From: Aliitabrizicola sp031408575
Lineage (GTDB): Bacteria; Pseudomonadota; Alphaproteobacteria; Rhodobacterales; Rhodobacteraceae
Direction: 5' to 3'
DNA: 64,000 bases
NCBI GenBank assembly: GCA_031408575.1
Contig: JANNWS010000190.1
Location: forward strand, 3,664-67,663
Made by a program: the position numbers and the translations under genes. The notes beneath the pieces were generated by a model. It was not told the origin of the DNA. It did no database searches and saw only the letters and a program-made list of their open reading frames with translations. Positions 50,712 through 59,851 of the stretch are shown piece by piece. The number at the start of each line of letters is the position of its first letter. Position 1 is the stretch's first letter.

Positions 50712-50816
50712 CAATTGCGCGAGCAGATGCCGTTCGGCGGCTTTGGGCCGTCGGCCTGCATGGACATGGGGGGGGCGGAGGGCTAGTTTCGGACGAAAGC
50801 ATCCGGAGGCCTGCCC

Positions 50817-52565
50817 TTGTCCCTGACCCGCCCGCTTCTTGCCCTTGTTCTTGCCGCGCTGGTGTCGCCCCTGCCCCTGCGGGCTGCCGAAGAAGATGCG
50901 GGCGCCTATCTTGCGGCGCGCTCGGCGGTGATTGCCGGGGACTACCGCGATGCCGCGTCGTGGTTCACCCGCGCGCTGCTTGCCGATCCCGCAAACCCGC
51001 AGCTTCTGGAAGGCGCGCTGGTCGGGCGGATGTCGCTGAGTGATTTCGACGGGGCCAAGGCCATTGCCCAGCGGCTGATCTCGCTGGGCGTGAACAGCCC
51101 GGCGGCAAGCATCACGACGATTGCCGATCAGGCAAAGCGCGGGGCTTTCGAAGACATTCTCAAGGATCTGGCGGCGGGAATGAGCGCCAACAAGGCGGTC
51201 GATGCGCTGACTGGTGCCTGGGCAGAACTCGGTGCCGGGCGCATGTCCGAGGCGCTGGCGGGCTTTGACAAGGTTGCGGCCACGCAGGGAATCGAGGCGT
51301 TCGGCCTGTATCACAAGGCACTGGCGCTGGCGTCAGTTGGCGATTTCGAGGGGGCTGACGCGATCTTGTCGGGCGACCTGCGGGTGATGCGGCGCGGCAT
51401 CATCGCCCACGCCCAGATACTGAGCCAGCTTGAGCGCAACGCAGATGCCACGGCGCTGCTCGATCGCGAATTCGGCACCGAACAGGATCCGATGATCGAC
51501 GTGATGCGCGCGCAGCTTGACGCCGGCGAAGTGCTTCCGTTCGATATCGCCCGCAATGCGACCGACGGCATGGCAGAGGTGTTCTTTACCGTCGCTACCG
51601 CATTGAACGGTGAGGCATCGAACGGCTACACCCTCGTTTTTGCGCGGGTTGCAAGCTATCTTCGGCCCGACCATCTGGACAGCATCCTGCTGGCCGCAAG
51701 CATGTTGCAGCAGCAAGAACAGTTTGACCTAGCACTTGAGACATACGACCAGATCGCGCCCGAACACCCCGCGTTTTATGCAGCCCAGATCGGCCGCGCC
51801 GAGGCGATGTCAGCAATGGGCGATACTGATGGTGCTATCGCCGCGATGACAGCACTGGCGGAAACCAACAGCGATCTGATGATGGTTCACCTCTCGTTGG
51901 GTGATCTGCTGCGCAAGGAGGAACGCTTTGATGACGCCTCCAAAGCCTATGACCGGGCTTTGGAGCGGGTCAAGAACGCAGATGCCCGCCACTGGGTGAT
52001 CTACTACAGCCGCGGCATCACGCATGAGCGGGAAAAGCGCTGGGAACTGGCCGATGCGGATTTCCGCCGCGCGCTGGAGTTGAACCCCGATCAGGCGCTG
52101 GTGCTTAATTACCTTGGCTATTCCTTGGTGGAGCGGGGCGAAAAGCTGGACGAGGCGCTGGGCATGATCGAGCGTGCCGTCGCCGCCGAACCCGAAAGCG
52201 GCTACATCATTGACAGCCTCGCCTGGGCGCTGTTCACCCTTGGACGCTATGAAGAAGCGCTGGCCCCGATGGAACGCGCATCGCTGCTGGAACCCCTCGA
52301 CCCGATCGTCACCGACCATCTGGGTGATGTCTATTGGTCTGTCGGTCGCAAGCTGGAAGCAGACTTTCAGTGGCGCCGTGCGCTGTCGTTCGAGCCGAAG
52401 GAGGAGCAGGCCATTCGCATCCGCCGCAAGCTGGAAATCGGCCTTGACGCCGTGCTGGCCGAAGAGGGCGCGAAACCGTTGGACGCGCGTCAGGCCGCTG
52501 TCACGCCGCCCTCCTCCGACACCGCTGCGGTGACGGAGGACGGGGCAGCAACGGATGGCAACTGA
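50817..52565 (+). CDS. secreted tetratricopeptide repeat protein
   Basis: A 582-aa protein from TTG 50817, with a signal peptide (LLALVLAALVSPLPLRA). The rest is built of TPR-like helix pairs, strongest between about residues 320 and 540 (e.g. DLLRKEERFDDASKAYDRALERVKNAD, RWELADADFRRALELNPDQALVLNYLGYSLVERG, LFTLGRYEEALAPMERASLLEPLDP). It is likely periplasmic and a protein-interaction scaffold; partner unknown. The last codons overlap ispE by 11 nt. Position upstream of ispE recurs in alphaproteobacteria, as far as I recall. Confidence 0.87.
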   Translation: MSLTRPLLALVLAALVSPLPLRAAEEDAGAYLAARSAVIAGDYRDAASWFTRALLADPANPQLLEGALVGRMSLSDFDGAKAIAQRLISLGVNSPAASITTIADQAKRGAFEDILKDLAAGMSANKAVDALTGAWAELGAGRMSEALAGFDKVAATQGIEAFGLYHKALALASVGDFEGADAILSGDLRVMRRGIIAHAQILSQLERNADATALLDREFGTEQDPMIDVMRAQLDAGEVLPFDIARNATDGMAEVFFTVATALNGEASNGYTLVFARVASYLRPDHLDSILLAASMLQQQEQFDLALETYDQIAPEHPAFYAAQIGRAEAMSAMGDTDGAIAAMTALAETNSDLMMVHLSLGDLLRKEERFDDASKAYDRALERVKNADARHWVIYYSRGITHEREKRWELADADFRRALELNPDQALVLNYLGYSLVERGEKLDEALGMIERAVAAEPESGYIIDSLAWALFTLGRYEEALAPMERASLLEPLDPIVTDHLGDVYWSVGRKLEADFQWRRALSFEPKEEQAIRIRRKLEIGLDAVLAEEGAKPLDARQAAVTPPSSDTAAVTEDGAATDGN

Positions 52566-53397
52566 GGCGTTTGCCCCGGCCAAAATCAATCTGACATTGC
52601 ACATCACCGGCCAGCGCGCCGACGGGTACCACCTGCTCGACAGCCTAGTTGCATTTGCCGATATCGGGGACCGGATCATTGCGGAACCGGCCCCCGGCCT
52701 TTCGCTGCGCATCACTGGCCCGCAATCTGCGGGGCTGAGTGCGGGCAACGACAACCTCGTTCTGCGCGCGGCGCGACTGTTCGGTGCGGGGCGCGGGGCT
52801 GCGCTGACGCTGGACAAGGTGCTGCCGGTCGCGTCGGGCATAGGCGGCGGATCGGCGGACGCGGCAGCAACGCTTCGGGTGCTTTCGCAGCTTTGGGGTG
52901 TGCCGCTGCCGGCAGATGCGGCGGTGCTGTCGCTTGGCGCCGATGTGCCGGTCTGTCTGCTGGGGCAGGCGACCCGGATGATCGGCGTAGGGGATGGCCT
53001 GTATCCGCTGGGCCATGCGTTGCCCGCCGCATCACTGGTGCTGGCGAACCCCGGCGTGGCAGTGTCGACCCCTGCGGTCTTTGCCGCGCTGAACAGGCGC
53101 GATCTGGCACCCATGCCACGCGAGGTGCCGCGCCTGCGCGATGTGACGGAATTGGCCGCGTTCCTTGTGATGACGCGCAATGATCTGGAGGCGCCCGCGA
53201 CCCGGCTACAGCCGGTGATCGCCAAGGTCCGCGCGGCGCTGTCGGCACAACAGGGCTGTCTCTTTGCTCGCATGTCGGGGTCGGGGGCCACCTGCTTTGG
53301 CCTGTTCCCGGACCCGTTGTCGGCTGCCACCGCCGCAAGCGCACTGAAGGCCGCGCAACCCGGATGGTGGGTCGCTGCTGCGCGCATGCTGGGCTAG
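52555..53397 (+). CDS. ispE: 4-(cytidine 5'-diphospho)-2-C-methyl-D-erythritol kinase
   Basis: A 280-aa GHMP kinase of the MEP isoprenoid pathway. Motif 1 is FAPAKINLTLHITGQRADGYHLLDSLV; the phosphate-binding loop is LPVASGIGGGSADAAATLR; motif 3 is ARMSGSGATCFGLF. Length is normal. It overlaps the TPR gene by 11 nt, which implies cotranscription, and converges on the polyprenyl synthase gene that uses its pathway's end product. Confidence 0.96.
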   Translation: MATEAFAPAKINLTLHITGQRADGYHLLDSLVAFADIGDRIIAEPAPGLSLRITGPQSAGLSAGNDNLVLRAARLFGAGRGAALTLDKVLPVASGIGGGSADAAATLRVLSQLWGVPLPADAAVLSLGADVPVCLLGQATRMIGVGDGLYPLGHALPAASLVLANPGVAVSTPAVFAALNRRDLAPMPREVPRLRDVTELAAFLVMTRNDLEAPATRLQPVIAKVRAALSAQQGCLFARMSGSGATCFGLFPDPLSAATAASALKAAQPGWWVAAARMLG

Positions 53398-53496
53398 AGC
53401 CTGCGGGTCAAAACCGGTCTCCGTATTTGGCGAAAAGACAGACGAAATCAGAATAGCCGGGGACCGTCTGGCACTTCCGTCAGGGTCAGGCAGGCG

Positions 53497-54498
53497 CTAG
53501 CTGATCCGCGCCACGACGTAATCCGCCAGTTCGTCCAGCATCCCGCGCAGCGGATGATCGGGAAGCCCGGCCAGCGCCGCCCGTGCCTTGGCGGCCCAGG
53601 CCAGCGCGTCGGCGCGTGCCGCCTCCATTGACCCATGCCGCGCCATGATAGCCATCGCCACGGCAAGATCGCCGTCGGCCTGCTGGCCCTTCTCGATCAC
53701 CCGCACCCAGAAGGCGCGCTCTTCGGCATCGGCCTTTGCCACGGCCTTGATGACCGGCAGGGTCAACTTGCGCTCGCGGAAATCATCGCCGGTGTTCTTG
53801 CCGATTGCATCCGCGCTGCCGCCATAGTCCAGCAGATCATCGACGATCTGGAACGCGATCCCCAACGCATCGCCATAGTCGCGCAAGGCCACGACCTGCG
53901 CTTCGGGCGCGCCCGCGATGACTGCGCCAGCCTCGGTCGCCGCCGAAAACAGCGCCGCCGTCTTGCCGCGCACGACTTGCAGATAGACCCGCTCATCCGT
54001 CGCCAGATCCTGTGCGGCGGTCAGTTGCAGCACCTCGCCCTCGGCGATCACCGCCGACGCGTTCGACAGGATGTCGAGCACGCGCAGACTGCCGGTTTCC
54101 ACCATCAACTGGAACGACCGCGCAAACAGGTAGTCACCGACCAGCACCGAAGATTTGTTGTCCCACAAAAGGTTCGCCGTGGGTCGCCCGCGCCGGCGCG
54201 CGCTTTCATCGACCACGTCATCATGCAGCAGAGTGGCGGTATGAATGAACTCGACCGTCGCTGCCAGATGCACATGATACGGACCTTGGTAGCTGCACAT
54301 CCGGGCTGCGGCCAGCGTCAGCATCGGGCGCAGGCGTTTACCCCCTGCCTCGACCAGATGGGCCGTCACCTCGGGGATGCGCGGCGCGTGTTCCGACGCC
54401 ATCCGTTCCCGGATCAGCAGATTGACCGCTGCCATGTCTTCAGCCAGCCAGTCTGACAGCCGTTCATGCGGCTTTGGCGATACCTCGTGCAACCCCAT
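53497..54498 (-). CDS. long-chain trans-polyprenyl diphosphate synthase (ubiquinone side chain)
   Basis: A 333-aa class I prenyltransferase. The first aspartate-rich motif is LLHDDVVDESARRRGRPTAN, and the second is FQIVDDLLDYGG. GGKRLRPMLTLAAARM precedes them, and GKNTGDDFRERKLTLPVI follows. The length and motif set fit the octaprenyl/decaprenyl synthases that build quinone tails; since most alphaproteobacteria make UQ-10, decaprenyl is likely, but chain length is not readable here. Divergent from the DUF2007 gene. Confidence 0.93.
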   Translation of the reverse strand: MGLHEVSPKPHERLSDWLAEDMAAVNLLIRERMASEHAPRIPEVTAHLVEAGGKRLRPMLTLAAARMCSYQGPYHVHLAATVEFIHTATLLHDDVVDESARRRGRPTANLLWDNKSSVLVGDYLFARSFQLMVETGSLRVLDILSNASAVIAEGEVLQLTAAQDLATDERVYLQVVRGKTAALFSAATEAGAVIAGAPEAQVVALRDYGDALGIAFQIVDDLLDYGGSADAIGKNTGDDFRERKLTLPVIKAVAKADAEERAFWVRVIEKGQQADGDLAVAMAIMARHGSMEAARADALAWAAKARAALAGLPDHPLRGMLDELADYVVARIS

Positions 54499-54587
54499 CC
54501 CAGCCCCAGCTTGCCTTTCCGCCCCAGCGTGCCTTCCTGCCCGGAAGACCTCGACAAACCTAACGCCCGCCGACTATGTCCTTCATC

Positions 54588-54803
54588 ATGAGAGAACTTC
54601 TTCGCAGCAACGACCCTACGGTCATCGCCTTTGCTTCGGCCCTTCTGACCGGAGAGGGTATAGCTTTCTTTCCGTTGGACGTCCACATGAGCCTCCTTGA
54701 GGGATCGCTTGGCATCTTGCCGCGCCGCCTGATGGTGCGGGACCGCGATCTGTTCCGCGCCCGCATCGTTCTTTCGGATAATGACATCCCGACGGGCCTT
54801 TAG
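54588..54803 (+). CDS. DUF2007 domain protein
   Basis: A 71-aa protein, MRELLRSNDPTVIAFASALLTGEGIAFFPLD, with the DUF2007 pattern (putative signal-transducing/PII-like small domain) and a C-terminal PRRLMVRDRDLFRARIVL. The frame is open from 54576; ATG 54588 fits the family. The stop abuts the ATG of the methyltransferase gene, so the pair is coupled. Function is unknown. Confidence 0.85.
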   Translation: MRELLRSNDPTVIAFASALLTGEGIAFFPLDVHMSLLEGSLGILPRRLMVRDRDLFRARIVLSDNDIPTGL

Positions 54804-55559
54804 ATGTTCAGCGCGGGCGACCTGAGCGATGACGGCTTTCTGGGCGGACGACTGCACATCCTGCAACCCATTGCCGGCTACCGCGCCGCAACCGACCCGG
54901 TGCTGCTGGCGGCAGCGGTGCCGGCGCAGGCGGGCGAGACAGTGCTGGAACTGGGGTGTGGCGCAGGTGTGGCCAGCCTTTGCCTTGGCGCGCGGGTGCC
55001 GGGGGTGATGCTGGCAGGGCTGGAACGGCAGGCGGACTACGCCGGCCTTGCGCGGGAAAATGCGGCACGCAATGGCATTGTTTTCGAGGTGATCACCGGC
55101 GATCTGGCAGCGTTGCCTGCGGTGCTGAAGCGCCCGTTCCGCCATGTCATCGCCAACCCGCCTTACTTTGCGGCAGGCAGCGGCACGGCGGCCAGCGATG
55201 CCGGCCGCGAGGCGGCCCAACGCGAAGAAACACCGCTTGCTGTCTGGATCGACACCGCCACCCGCCGCCTTGCCCCCGGTGGCTGGCTGACGTTCATCCA
55301 TGTGGCGTCCCGCCTGCCGGATATGCTGGCGGGGCTGGACGGGCGCATGGGGTCGGTCAGCATCCTGCCGCTTTGTGCGCGCAGTGAACAGCCCGCAAGC
55401 CGGGTGATCCTGCGCGCACGCAAGGGCGGGCGCGCGGCGTTTCGGCTGCTTGCGCCGCTGGTGTTGCATGACGGGGCCGCGCATGACGGCGACCGTGACA
55501 GCTTTGCGCCCGAGGTACAGGCGGTCCTCCGCCACGGATCATCATTAACTCGCGTTTAA
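54804..55559 (+). CDS. tRNA1(Val)-type adenine N6-methyltransferase
   Basis: A 251-aa class I SAM methyltransferase. GYRAATDPVLLAAAVPA at the N-terminus and LELGCGAGVASLCLGARVPG (SAM site) match the TrmN6/YfiC group, and the catalytic NPPY motif is in HVIANPPYFAAGSG, which marks an N6-adenine or N-glutamine methyltransferase. The substrate is probably tRNA by family. It starts at the base after the DUF2007 stop. Confidence 0.87.
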   Translation: MFSAGDLSDDGFLGGRLHILQPIAGYRAATDPVLLAAAVPAQAGETVLELGCGAGVASLCLGARVPGVMLAGLERQADYAGLARENAARNGIVFEVITGDLAALPAVLKRPFRHVIANPPYFAAGSGTAASDAGREAAQREETPLAVWIDTATRRLAPGGWLTFIHVASRLPDMLAGLDGRMGSVSILPLCARSEQPASRVILRARKGGRAAFRLLAPLVLHDGAAHDGDRDSFAPEVQAVLRHGSSLTRV

Positions 55560-55665
55560 GTTGAAATATCTGTGCATGGTTGCCCCTGCGTCACCAAGAT
55601 TGCGTGACACGACTCGGGCTTTGTGATGCACTCGTTACATTGAGGCCATTCAGAGGAGGACAGAC

Positions 55666-55833
55666 ATGACGATTGCTTCGCATCTGCAGGAACTGCGCCG
55701 CAAACACGAAACCCTCTCGACCCAGGTGGAACTGGCACAGCGCAGCCCCGCGACAGATGCCCTGAAAATCGCCGATCTCAAGAAACAGAAACTGCGCCTG
55801 AAGGAAGAAATCACCCGCCTTAGCCAGGCGTGA
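55666..55833 (+). CDS. YdcH-like DUF465 protein
   Basis: A 55-codon gene too short for most ORF filters. It starts MTIASHLQELRRKHETLSTQ and is entirely helical and charged, with KIADLKKQKLRLKEEITRL, the DUF465/YdcH coiled-coil pattern. A near-perfect ribosome site GAGGAGGA (55653-55660) lies 5 nt before the ATG. Its stop overlaps the 3' end of the convergent YddG-like gene by 14 nt. Function unknown. Confidence 0.88.
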   Translation: MTIASHLQELRRKHETLSTQVELAQRSPATDALKIADLKKQKLRLKEEITRLSQA

Positions 55834-56695
55834 CCGTTCCGGCGCTGGCGCGGGCCGCCAGCGCCGCTCCACCGGCAATCAGCGCTGCCGCGACCAGAAG
55901 CGTGGACGAAGGCTGCGCTATACCCGCCGCGACCAAGGCCAGCGTCGACAACATTGGCGCGGCATAGGACGCGACACCCAGAAGCTGGATGTCGCCCCGC
56001 TTCATTCCTATGTCCCAAGTGTAGAACGCGATCCCGACCGGGCCGACACCCAGTGCAAGAATGGCCAGCCATCCGCCGCTTGCCGTCGGCCAGACGGTGT
56101 CTTCAAGGGCCAGATGCGCCAGCGCAGACAATACCGCAGTCGCAAGGCAGAACACCGCGACGCTGACCGTCGGCACATCGCCCAGCCTGCGCGACAGTAC
56201 CGAGTAGACGGCCCAGTTGACCGCACACAGAAACGCCAACCCCAGCCCCGGCAGCGCCCCCGCCGACAGCCCTCCCGCACCGCGCAGCACGATCAGCGCA
56301 GCCCCGGCGAAGGCCAGCAGCGCGCCAAGGACGTGCAGCCGTGTCAGACGCTCACCGGGAAGCAGACCGGACAACAGCACGATGAACAAGGGCCAGAGAT
56401 AGGCAATCAACCCCGCCTCGGCGGCAGGGGCCATGCGAAGGGCAGTGAAGTAAAGGAAATGATAGCCGAACAATCCCAGTGTTCCGAAAGCATAGACCTT
56501 CCAGCCGATACGCCGCAGGGCCGCACCCTCACCCGACCACCAAATCCACCCAAGCCCGATTGTCCCGCCGATGCCAAAGCAGAGTGCGTTCAACAGGAAC
56601 GGCGGCACTGGGGCCGATCGCACGGTGAACAGCGCCAGCAGCGACCAGAGCATTATCGCGGAGAAACCGATGAGGGTGGCGCGGGTACGGGTCAT
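55820..56695 (-). CDS. DMT/EamA family exporter, YddG-like
   Basis: A 291-aa carrier with ten hydrophobic segments, starting MTRTRATLIGFSAIMLWSLLALFTV, which closely follows the E. coli YddG N-terminus. Two EamA halves are visible, the second from ALPGLGLAFLCAVNWAVYSVLSRRLG. YddG exports aromatic amino acids; that role is suggested, not shown. The frame extends to 56731; ATG 56695 is preferred. It is downstream of phaB on the same strand. Confidence 0.85.
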   Translation of the reverse strand: MTRTRATLIGFSAIMLWSLLALFTVRSAPVPPFLLNALCFGIGGTIGLGWIWWSGEGAALRRIGWKVYAFGTLGLFGYHFLYFTALRMAPAAEAGLIAYLWPLFIVLLSGLLPGERLTRLHVLGALLAFAGAALIVLRGAGGLSAGALPGLGLAFLCAVNWAVYSVLSRRLGDVPTVSVAVFCLATAVLSALAHLALEDTVWPTASGGWLAILALGVGPVGIAFYTWDIGMKRGDIQLLGVASYAAPMLSTLALVAAGIAQPSSTLLVAAALIAGGAALAARASAGTVTPG

Positions 56696-56757
56696 GACGG
56701 CATGAGTGGCTGCGAACGGTCGGCTCATCAAGCCCTGATGGGCTTGATGATGCGTCG

Positions 56758-57483
56758 TCAGACCACGAACTGACCGCCATTGGCGGAAATCGTCGATCCG
56801 GTGATGAAACCGGCATCGTCAGAGGCGAGGAACACCACGATCCGCGCAATCTCGTCTGGCTCGCCCAGACGGCCCACCGGGATCTGCGGAATGATGCGTT
56901 CGTTCAGTACCTTTTCGTCAATAGCGCGCACCATTTCGGTGCCGATATACCCCGGACAGATTGCGTTCACGGTGATTCCGGCGCGCGCGCCTTCCTGCGC
57001 CAGGGCCTTGGTGAAGCCCAGATCGCCGGATTTGGCCGCGGAGTAGTTCACCTGCCCCGCCTGCCCCTTCTGTCCGTTGATCGACGAGATGTTCACCACG
57101 CGCCCGAACTTGCGGTCGCGCATCCCCGACCACAGCGGATGGGTCATGTTGAACAAGCCGGTCAGGTTGGTGTCGATCACCTCTTTCCACATGCCCGGCG
57201 TCATCTTGTGGAACATCGCATCCCGCGTGATGCCTGCGTTGTTCACCAGCACGTCGATCGGACCAATGTCGGCCTCGACCTGCGCGATACCTGCGGCACA
57301 GGCATCATACTCGGCGACCGACCATTTGTAGGTCTTGATGCCAGTCTCGGCGGTAAAGGCGGCCGCCGCCGCGTCATTGCCCGCATAGTTCGCGGCGACG
57401 GTATAGCCCGCCGCCTTCAGGGCTACCGAAATCGCCGCGCCGATCCCGCGCGAGCCCCCCGTCACCAATGCCACTCTCGCCAT
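56758..57483 (-). CDS. phaB: acetoacetyl-CoA reductase
   Basis: A 241-aa PhaB of the SDR family: acetoacetyl-CoA plus NADPH to (R)-3-hydroxybutyryl-CoA. Motifs are VTGGSRGIGAAIS, VNNAGITRDAMFHKM, the catalytic Ser in NISSINGQKGQAGQ and YSAAKSG with Tyr and Lys; NGQ-x-GQ-x-GQ is typical of PhaB. ATG 57483 has GGGGAGGGG upstream; a TTG just before is not used. It follows phaA across a 98-nt gap with a palindrome at 57541-57555. Confidence 0.96.
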   Translation of the reverse strand: MARVALVTGGSRGIGAAISVALKAAGYTVAANYAGNDAAAAAFTAETGIKTYKWSVAEYDACAAGIAQVEADIGPIDVLVNNAGITRDAMFHKMTPGMWKEVIDTNLTGLFNMTHPLWSGMRDRKFGRVVNISSINGQKGQAGQVNYSAAKSGDLGFTKALAQEGARAGITVNAICPGYIGTEMVRAIDEKVLNERIIPQIPVGRLGEPDEIARIVVFLASDDAGFITGSTISANGGQFVV

Positions 57484-57540
57484 CAAAATCCCCTCCCCGA
57501 GACCATATTTGAAAGACTGTTATCGAAATGAGGATTATCG

Positions 57541-57555
57541 CGCAATATTATTGCG
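57541..57555. promoter_or_regulatory. palindrome between phaA and phaB
   Basis: CGCAATA-T-TATTGCG is a perfect 7-bp inverted repeat with a single central base, in the 98-nt phaA-phaB gap, about 58 nt upstream of the phaB start. It could be a hairpin processing or attenuation site, or an operator. Confidence 0.45.
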
Positions 57556-57581
57556 TGTCGATCCTGTTAATCCTGCGAGGC

Positions 57582-58757
57582 TCAGGGCCGCTCAAGGCAC
57601 ATGGCAACGCCCATACCGCCGCCGATGCACAACGTGGCAAGCCCGCGTTTGGCATCGCGCCGCTTCATTTCATGCAAAAGCGTGTTCAAAATCCGCGCCC
57701 CCGATGCGCCGATCGGGTGACCAATAGCAATCGCCCCGCCGTTCACGTTCACATGCTCGGGGTTCCAGCCCATATCCTTGTTCACTGCACAGGCCTGGGC
57801 GGCAAACGCCTCGTTCGCCTCGACCAGATCAAGGTCGGCAGCCTTCCAGCCCGCCTTTTCCAGCGCCTTGCGACTGGCGTGGATCGGCCCGACGCCCATG
57901 ATCGACGGGTCAAGCCCGGCCGTCGCATAGGACGCGATCCGCGCCAGAGGCGTCAGGCCGCGCCGCGCCGCTTCGTCCGCGCTCATCAACAGGACCGCCG
58001 CCGCACCGTCGTTCAGACCGGATGCGTTGCCTGCGGTAACAGAGCCATCCTTGGTGAAGGCAGGCTTCAGCCTGGCCATCGCGTCGATTGTCGAGCCATG
58101 GCGGATGTATTCATCGGCATCCACGGTGATGTCGCCCTTGCGGGTAGAGATCACGAAAGGCACGATTTCATCGACGAACTTGCCTGCCTTCTGCGCCGCT
58201 TCGGCCTTGTTCTGGCTGGCAACGGCAAAGGCATCCTGCGCCTCACGGCTAATCTGCCACTGGTTTGCGACATTCTCGGCGGTCTGGCCCATGTGGTAGC
58301 CGTAGAACGCATCCCACAGCCCGTCCTTGATCATCGAATCGATGAACTTCATATCGCCCATCTTGGTTCCTGCGCGCAGGTGGGCCACATGGGGCGACAG
58401 GCTCATGCTTTCCTGACCGCCTGCGACAACGATCGCGGCATCGCCAAGCTGGATATGCTGGGCAGCAAGGGCGACGGCGCGCAGGCCCGATCCGCAGACC
58501 TGATTGATCGACCAGGCCGAGGCTTCTTTGGGCAGGCCCGCGTTGACATGCGCCTGGCGGGCCGGGTTCTGGCCCTGCCCTGCGGTCAGCACCTGACCCA
58601 GAATGGTTTCCGACACGTCGGCCTTGTCGATCCCGGCGCGGGCCACGACCTCTTCGATCACGCGGGCGCCAAGTTCGTGCGCGGGGGTATTTGCAAACGC
58701 CCCGTTGAAGCTGCCGACAGCAGTCCGTGCTGCCGAAACGATTACGACATTGGTCAT
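57582..58757 (-). CDS. phaA: acetyl-CoA acetyltransferase
   Basis: A 391-aa beta-ketothiolase condensing two acetyl-CoA. The acyl-accepting Cys is in INQVCGSGLRAVALA; the C-terminal signature NVNGGAIAIGHPIGASGARIL holds the catalytic His, and LCIGGGMGVAMCLER the second Cys. Start ATG 58757 has GAGAGGA upstream. With phaB it makes (R)-3-hydroxybutyryl-CoA for polyhydroxybutyrate or for the ethylmalonyl-CoA pathway. Upstream lies an 8-bp inverted repeat at 58792-58816. Confidence 0.97.
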   Translation of the reverse strand: MTNVVIVSAARTAVGSFNGAFANTPAHELGARVIEEVVARAGIDKADVSETILGQVLTAGQGQNPARQAHVNAGLPKEASAWSINQVCGSGLRAVALAAQHIQLGDAAIVVAGGQESMSLSPHVAHLRAGTKMGDMKFIDSMIKDGLWDAFYGYHMGQTAENVANQWQISREAQDAFAVASQNKAEAAQKAGKFVDEIVPFVISTRKGDITVDADEYIRHGSTIDAMARLKPAFTKDGSVTAGNASGLNDGAAAVLLMSADEAARRGLTPLARIASYATAGLDPSIMGVGPIHASRKALEKAGWKAADLDLVEANEAFAAQACAVNKDMGWNPEHVNVNGGAIAIGHPIGASGARILNTLLHEMKRRDAKRGLATLCIGGGMGVAMCLERP

Positions 58758-58791
58758 GGCTGGTCCTCTCCCTGGGCCGAACGCGGGCGCA

Positions 58792-58816
58792 ATTCTGCGC
58801 CGTCGGTTCGCAGAAT
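58792..58816. promoter_or_regulatory. inverted repeat upstream of phaA
   Basis: ATTCTGCG (58792-58799) and CGCAGAAT (58809-58816) form a perfect 8-bp inverted repeat with a 9-nt spacer, 35-59 nt upstream of the phaA ATG. Position and symmetry suit an operator for a PHB regulator, or a leader hairpin. Confidence 0.5.
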
Positions 58817-58908
58817 GGCCTAAGTGGCGGGCAGGTCAAGCGCAAGCGGAAGAAAGCGCAACGAATGGCCGGGCGGCAGCTTGGCATGCAGCCGGACGCG
58901 CACCGCAG

Positions 58909-59745
58909 TCAGGCGCGGCGCAGTTTGGGGGCCGTTGACCATAGCGGTGCCGTTGTCGGCGCGCCGTAAAAATAGCCCTGCAGGCAGTCGACGCCCTGCG
59001 CCCGAAGCCAGGCGGCATCTTCAGGCGTTTCGACCGATTCCGCGACTGTGAACATATCAAACTGCCGCGCGATCAGGATCAGTGCCTGCGCCAGCACCTG
59101 ATTGTCAGGGTCGCGCGCAACGCCGCGAATGAACTGGCCGTCGATCTTTACAAAGTCAAAAAAGAATTCTTTGAAGTAGCGGAACGCGGTATAGCCCGCA
59201 CCGAAATCATCCAGCGCAAAGCAGATGCCCTGGCGTTGCAGCCCTTCCATGAAGGTGGCGACGATTTCAGGCATCAGCATGGCAGAACTTTCGGTGATCT
59301 CCAGGATCAGCCGCTCACCCAGTCGGGCGTCATCAGCCAGCCCGCGCTTCAGGATGTCGGTCCAGCGCGCATAGCCGATAGACCGGGCCGACATGTTCAC
59401 CGCCAGCCGCAGGCCCGGTTCCCGCCGCAGGGTATCCAGCCCCAGTTCCAGTGCGGCACAATCGATCAGCCGACCGATCTCGGTCGTCTCGACCGCACCG
59501 ATGAAATCACGTGCAGGGATCACGCGGCCCGTCTCGTCCATCAGCCGGATCAGCCCTTCATAGAACGCGATCCGTGACGGGTCGGCCCCCATCACGACCG
59601 GCTGATACGCCAGCATCACGCGCCTCCGCAACAACGCCTCACGCACCATCGCCATCGTCGCGCGGTCATTCTCGGCGATCATCACGCTGAGCGGGCTGCC
59701 CGCAAAATCACCTAACCCCGTCGCGTCCAGACAAAGTTCCGACAT
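58909..59745 (-). CDS. EAL domain protein, probable c-di-GMP phosphodiesterase
   Basis: A 278-aa protein that is almost only an EAL domain. The signature is present as YEGLIRL (Glu63), followed by NMSARSIGYARW, ILEITESSAML, FALDDFGAGYTAFRYF, FVKIDGQFI, and FTVAESVETPEDAAWL. The metal-binding and catalytic residues I can check look intact, so activity is expected, although no sensor domain is attached beyond a 40-residue N-terminus. ATG 59745 has AAGGGGG upstream. It sits alone between phaA and tag. Confidence 0.9.
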   Translation of the reverse strand: MSELCLDATGLGDFAGSPLSVMIAENDRATMAMVREALLRRRVMLAYQPVVMGADPSRIAFYEGLIRLMDETGRVIPARDFIGAVETTEIGRLIDCAALELGLDTLRREPGLRLAVNMSARSIGYARWTDILKRGLADDARLGERLILEITESSAMLMPEIVATFMEGLQRQGICFALDDFGAGYTAFRYFKEFFFDFVKIDGQFIRGVARDPDNQVLAQALILIARQFDMFTVAESVETPEDAAWLRAQGVDCLQGYFYGAPTTAPLWSTAPKLRRA

Positions 59746-59851
59746 TCAGGCCCCCTTCGGTGTCATGCTCGACAGATTGCCAGCGTAGGTGTAAATCGGG
59801 GGTAAATATTCCTATTTTGTTCTAATTTTAGTGACATTGGAAAGGTCCGCC

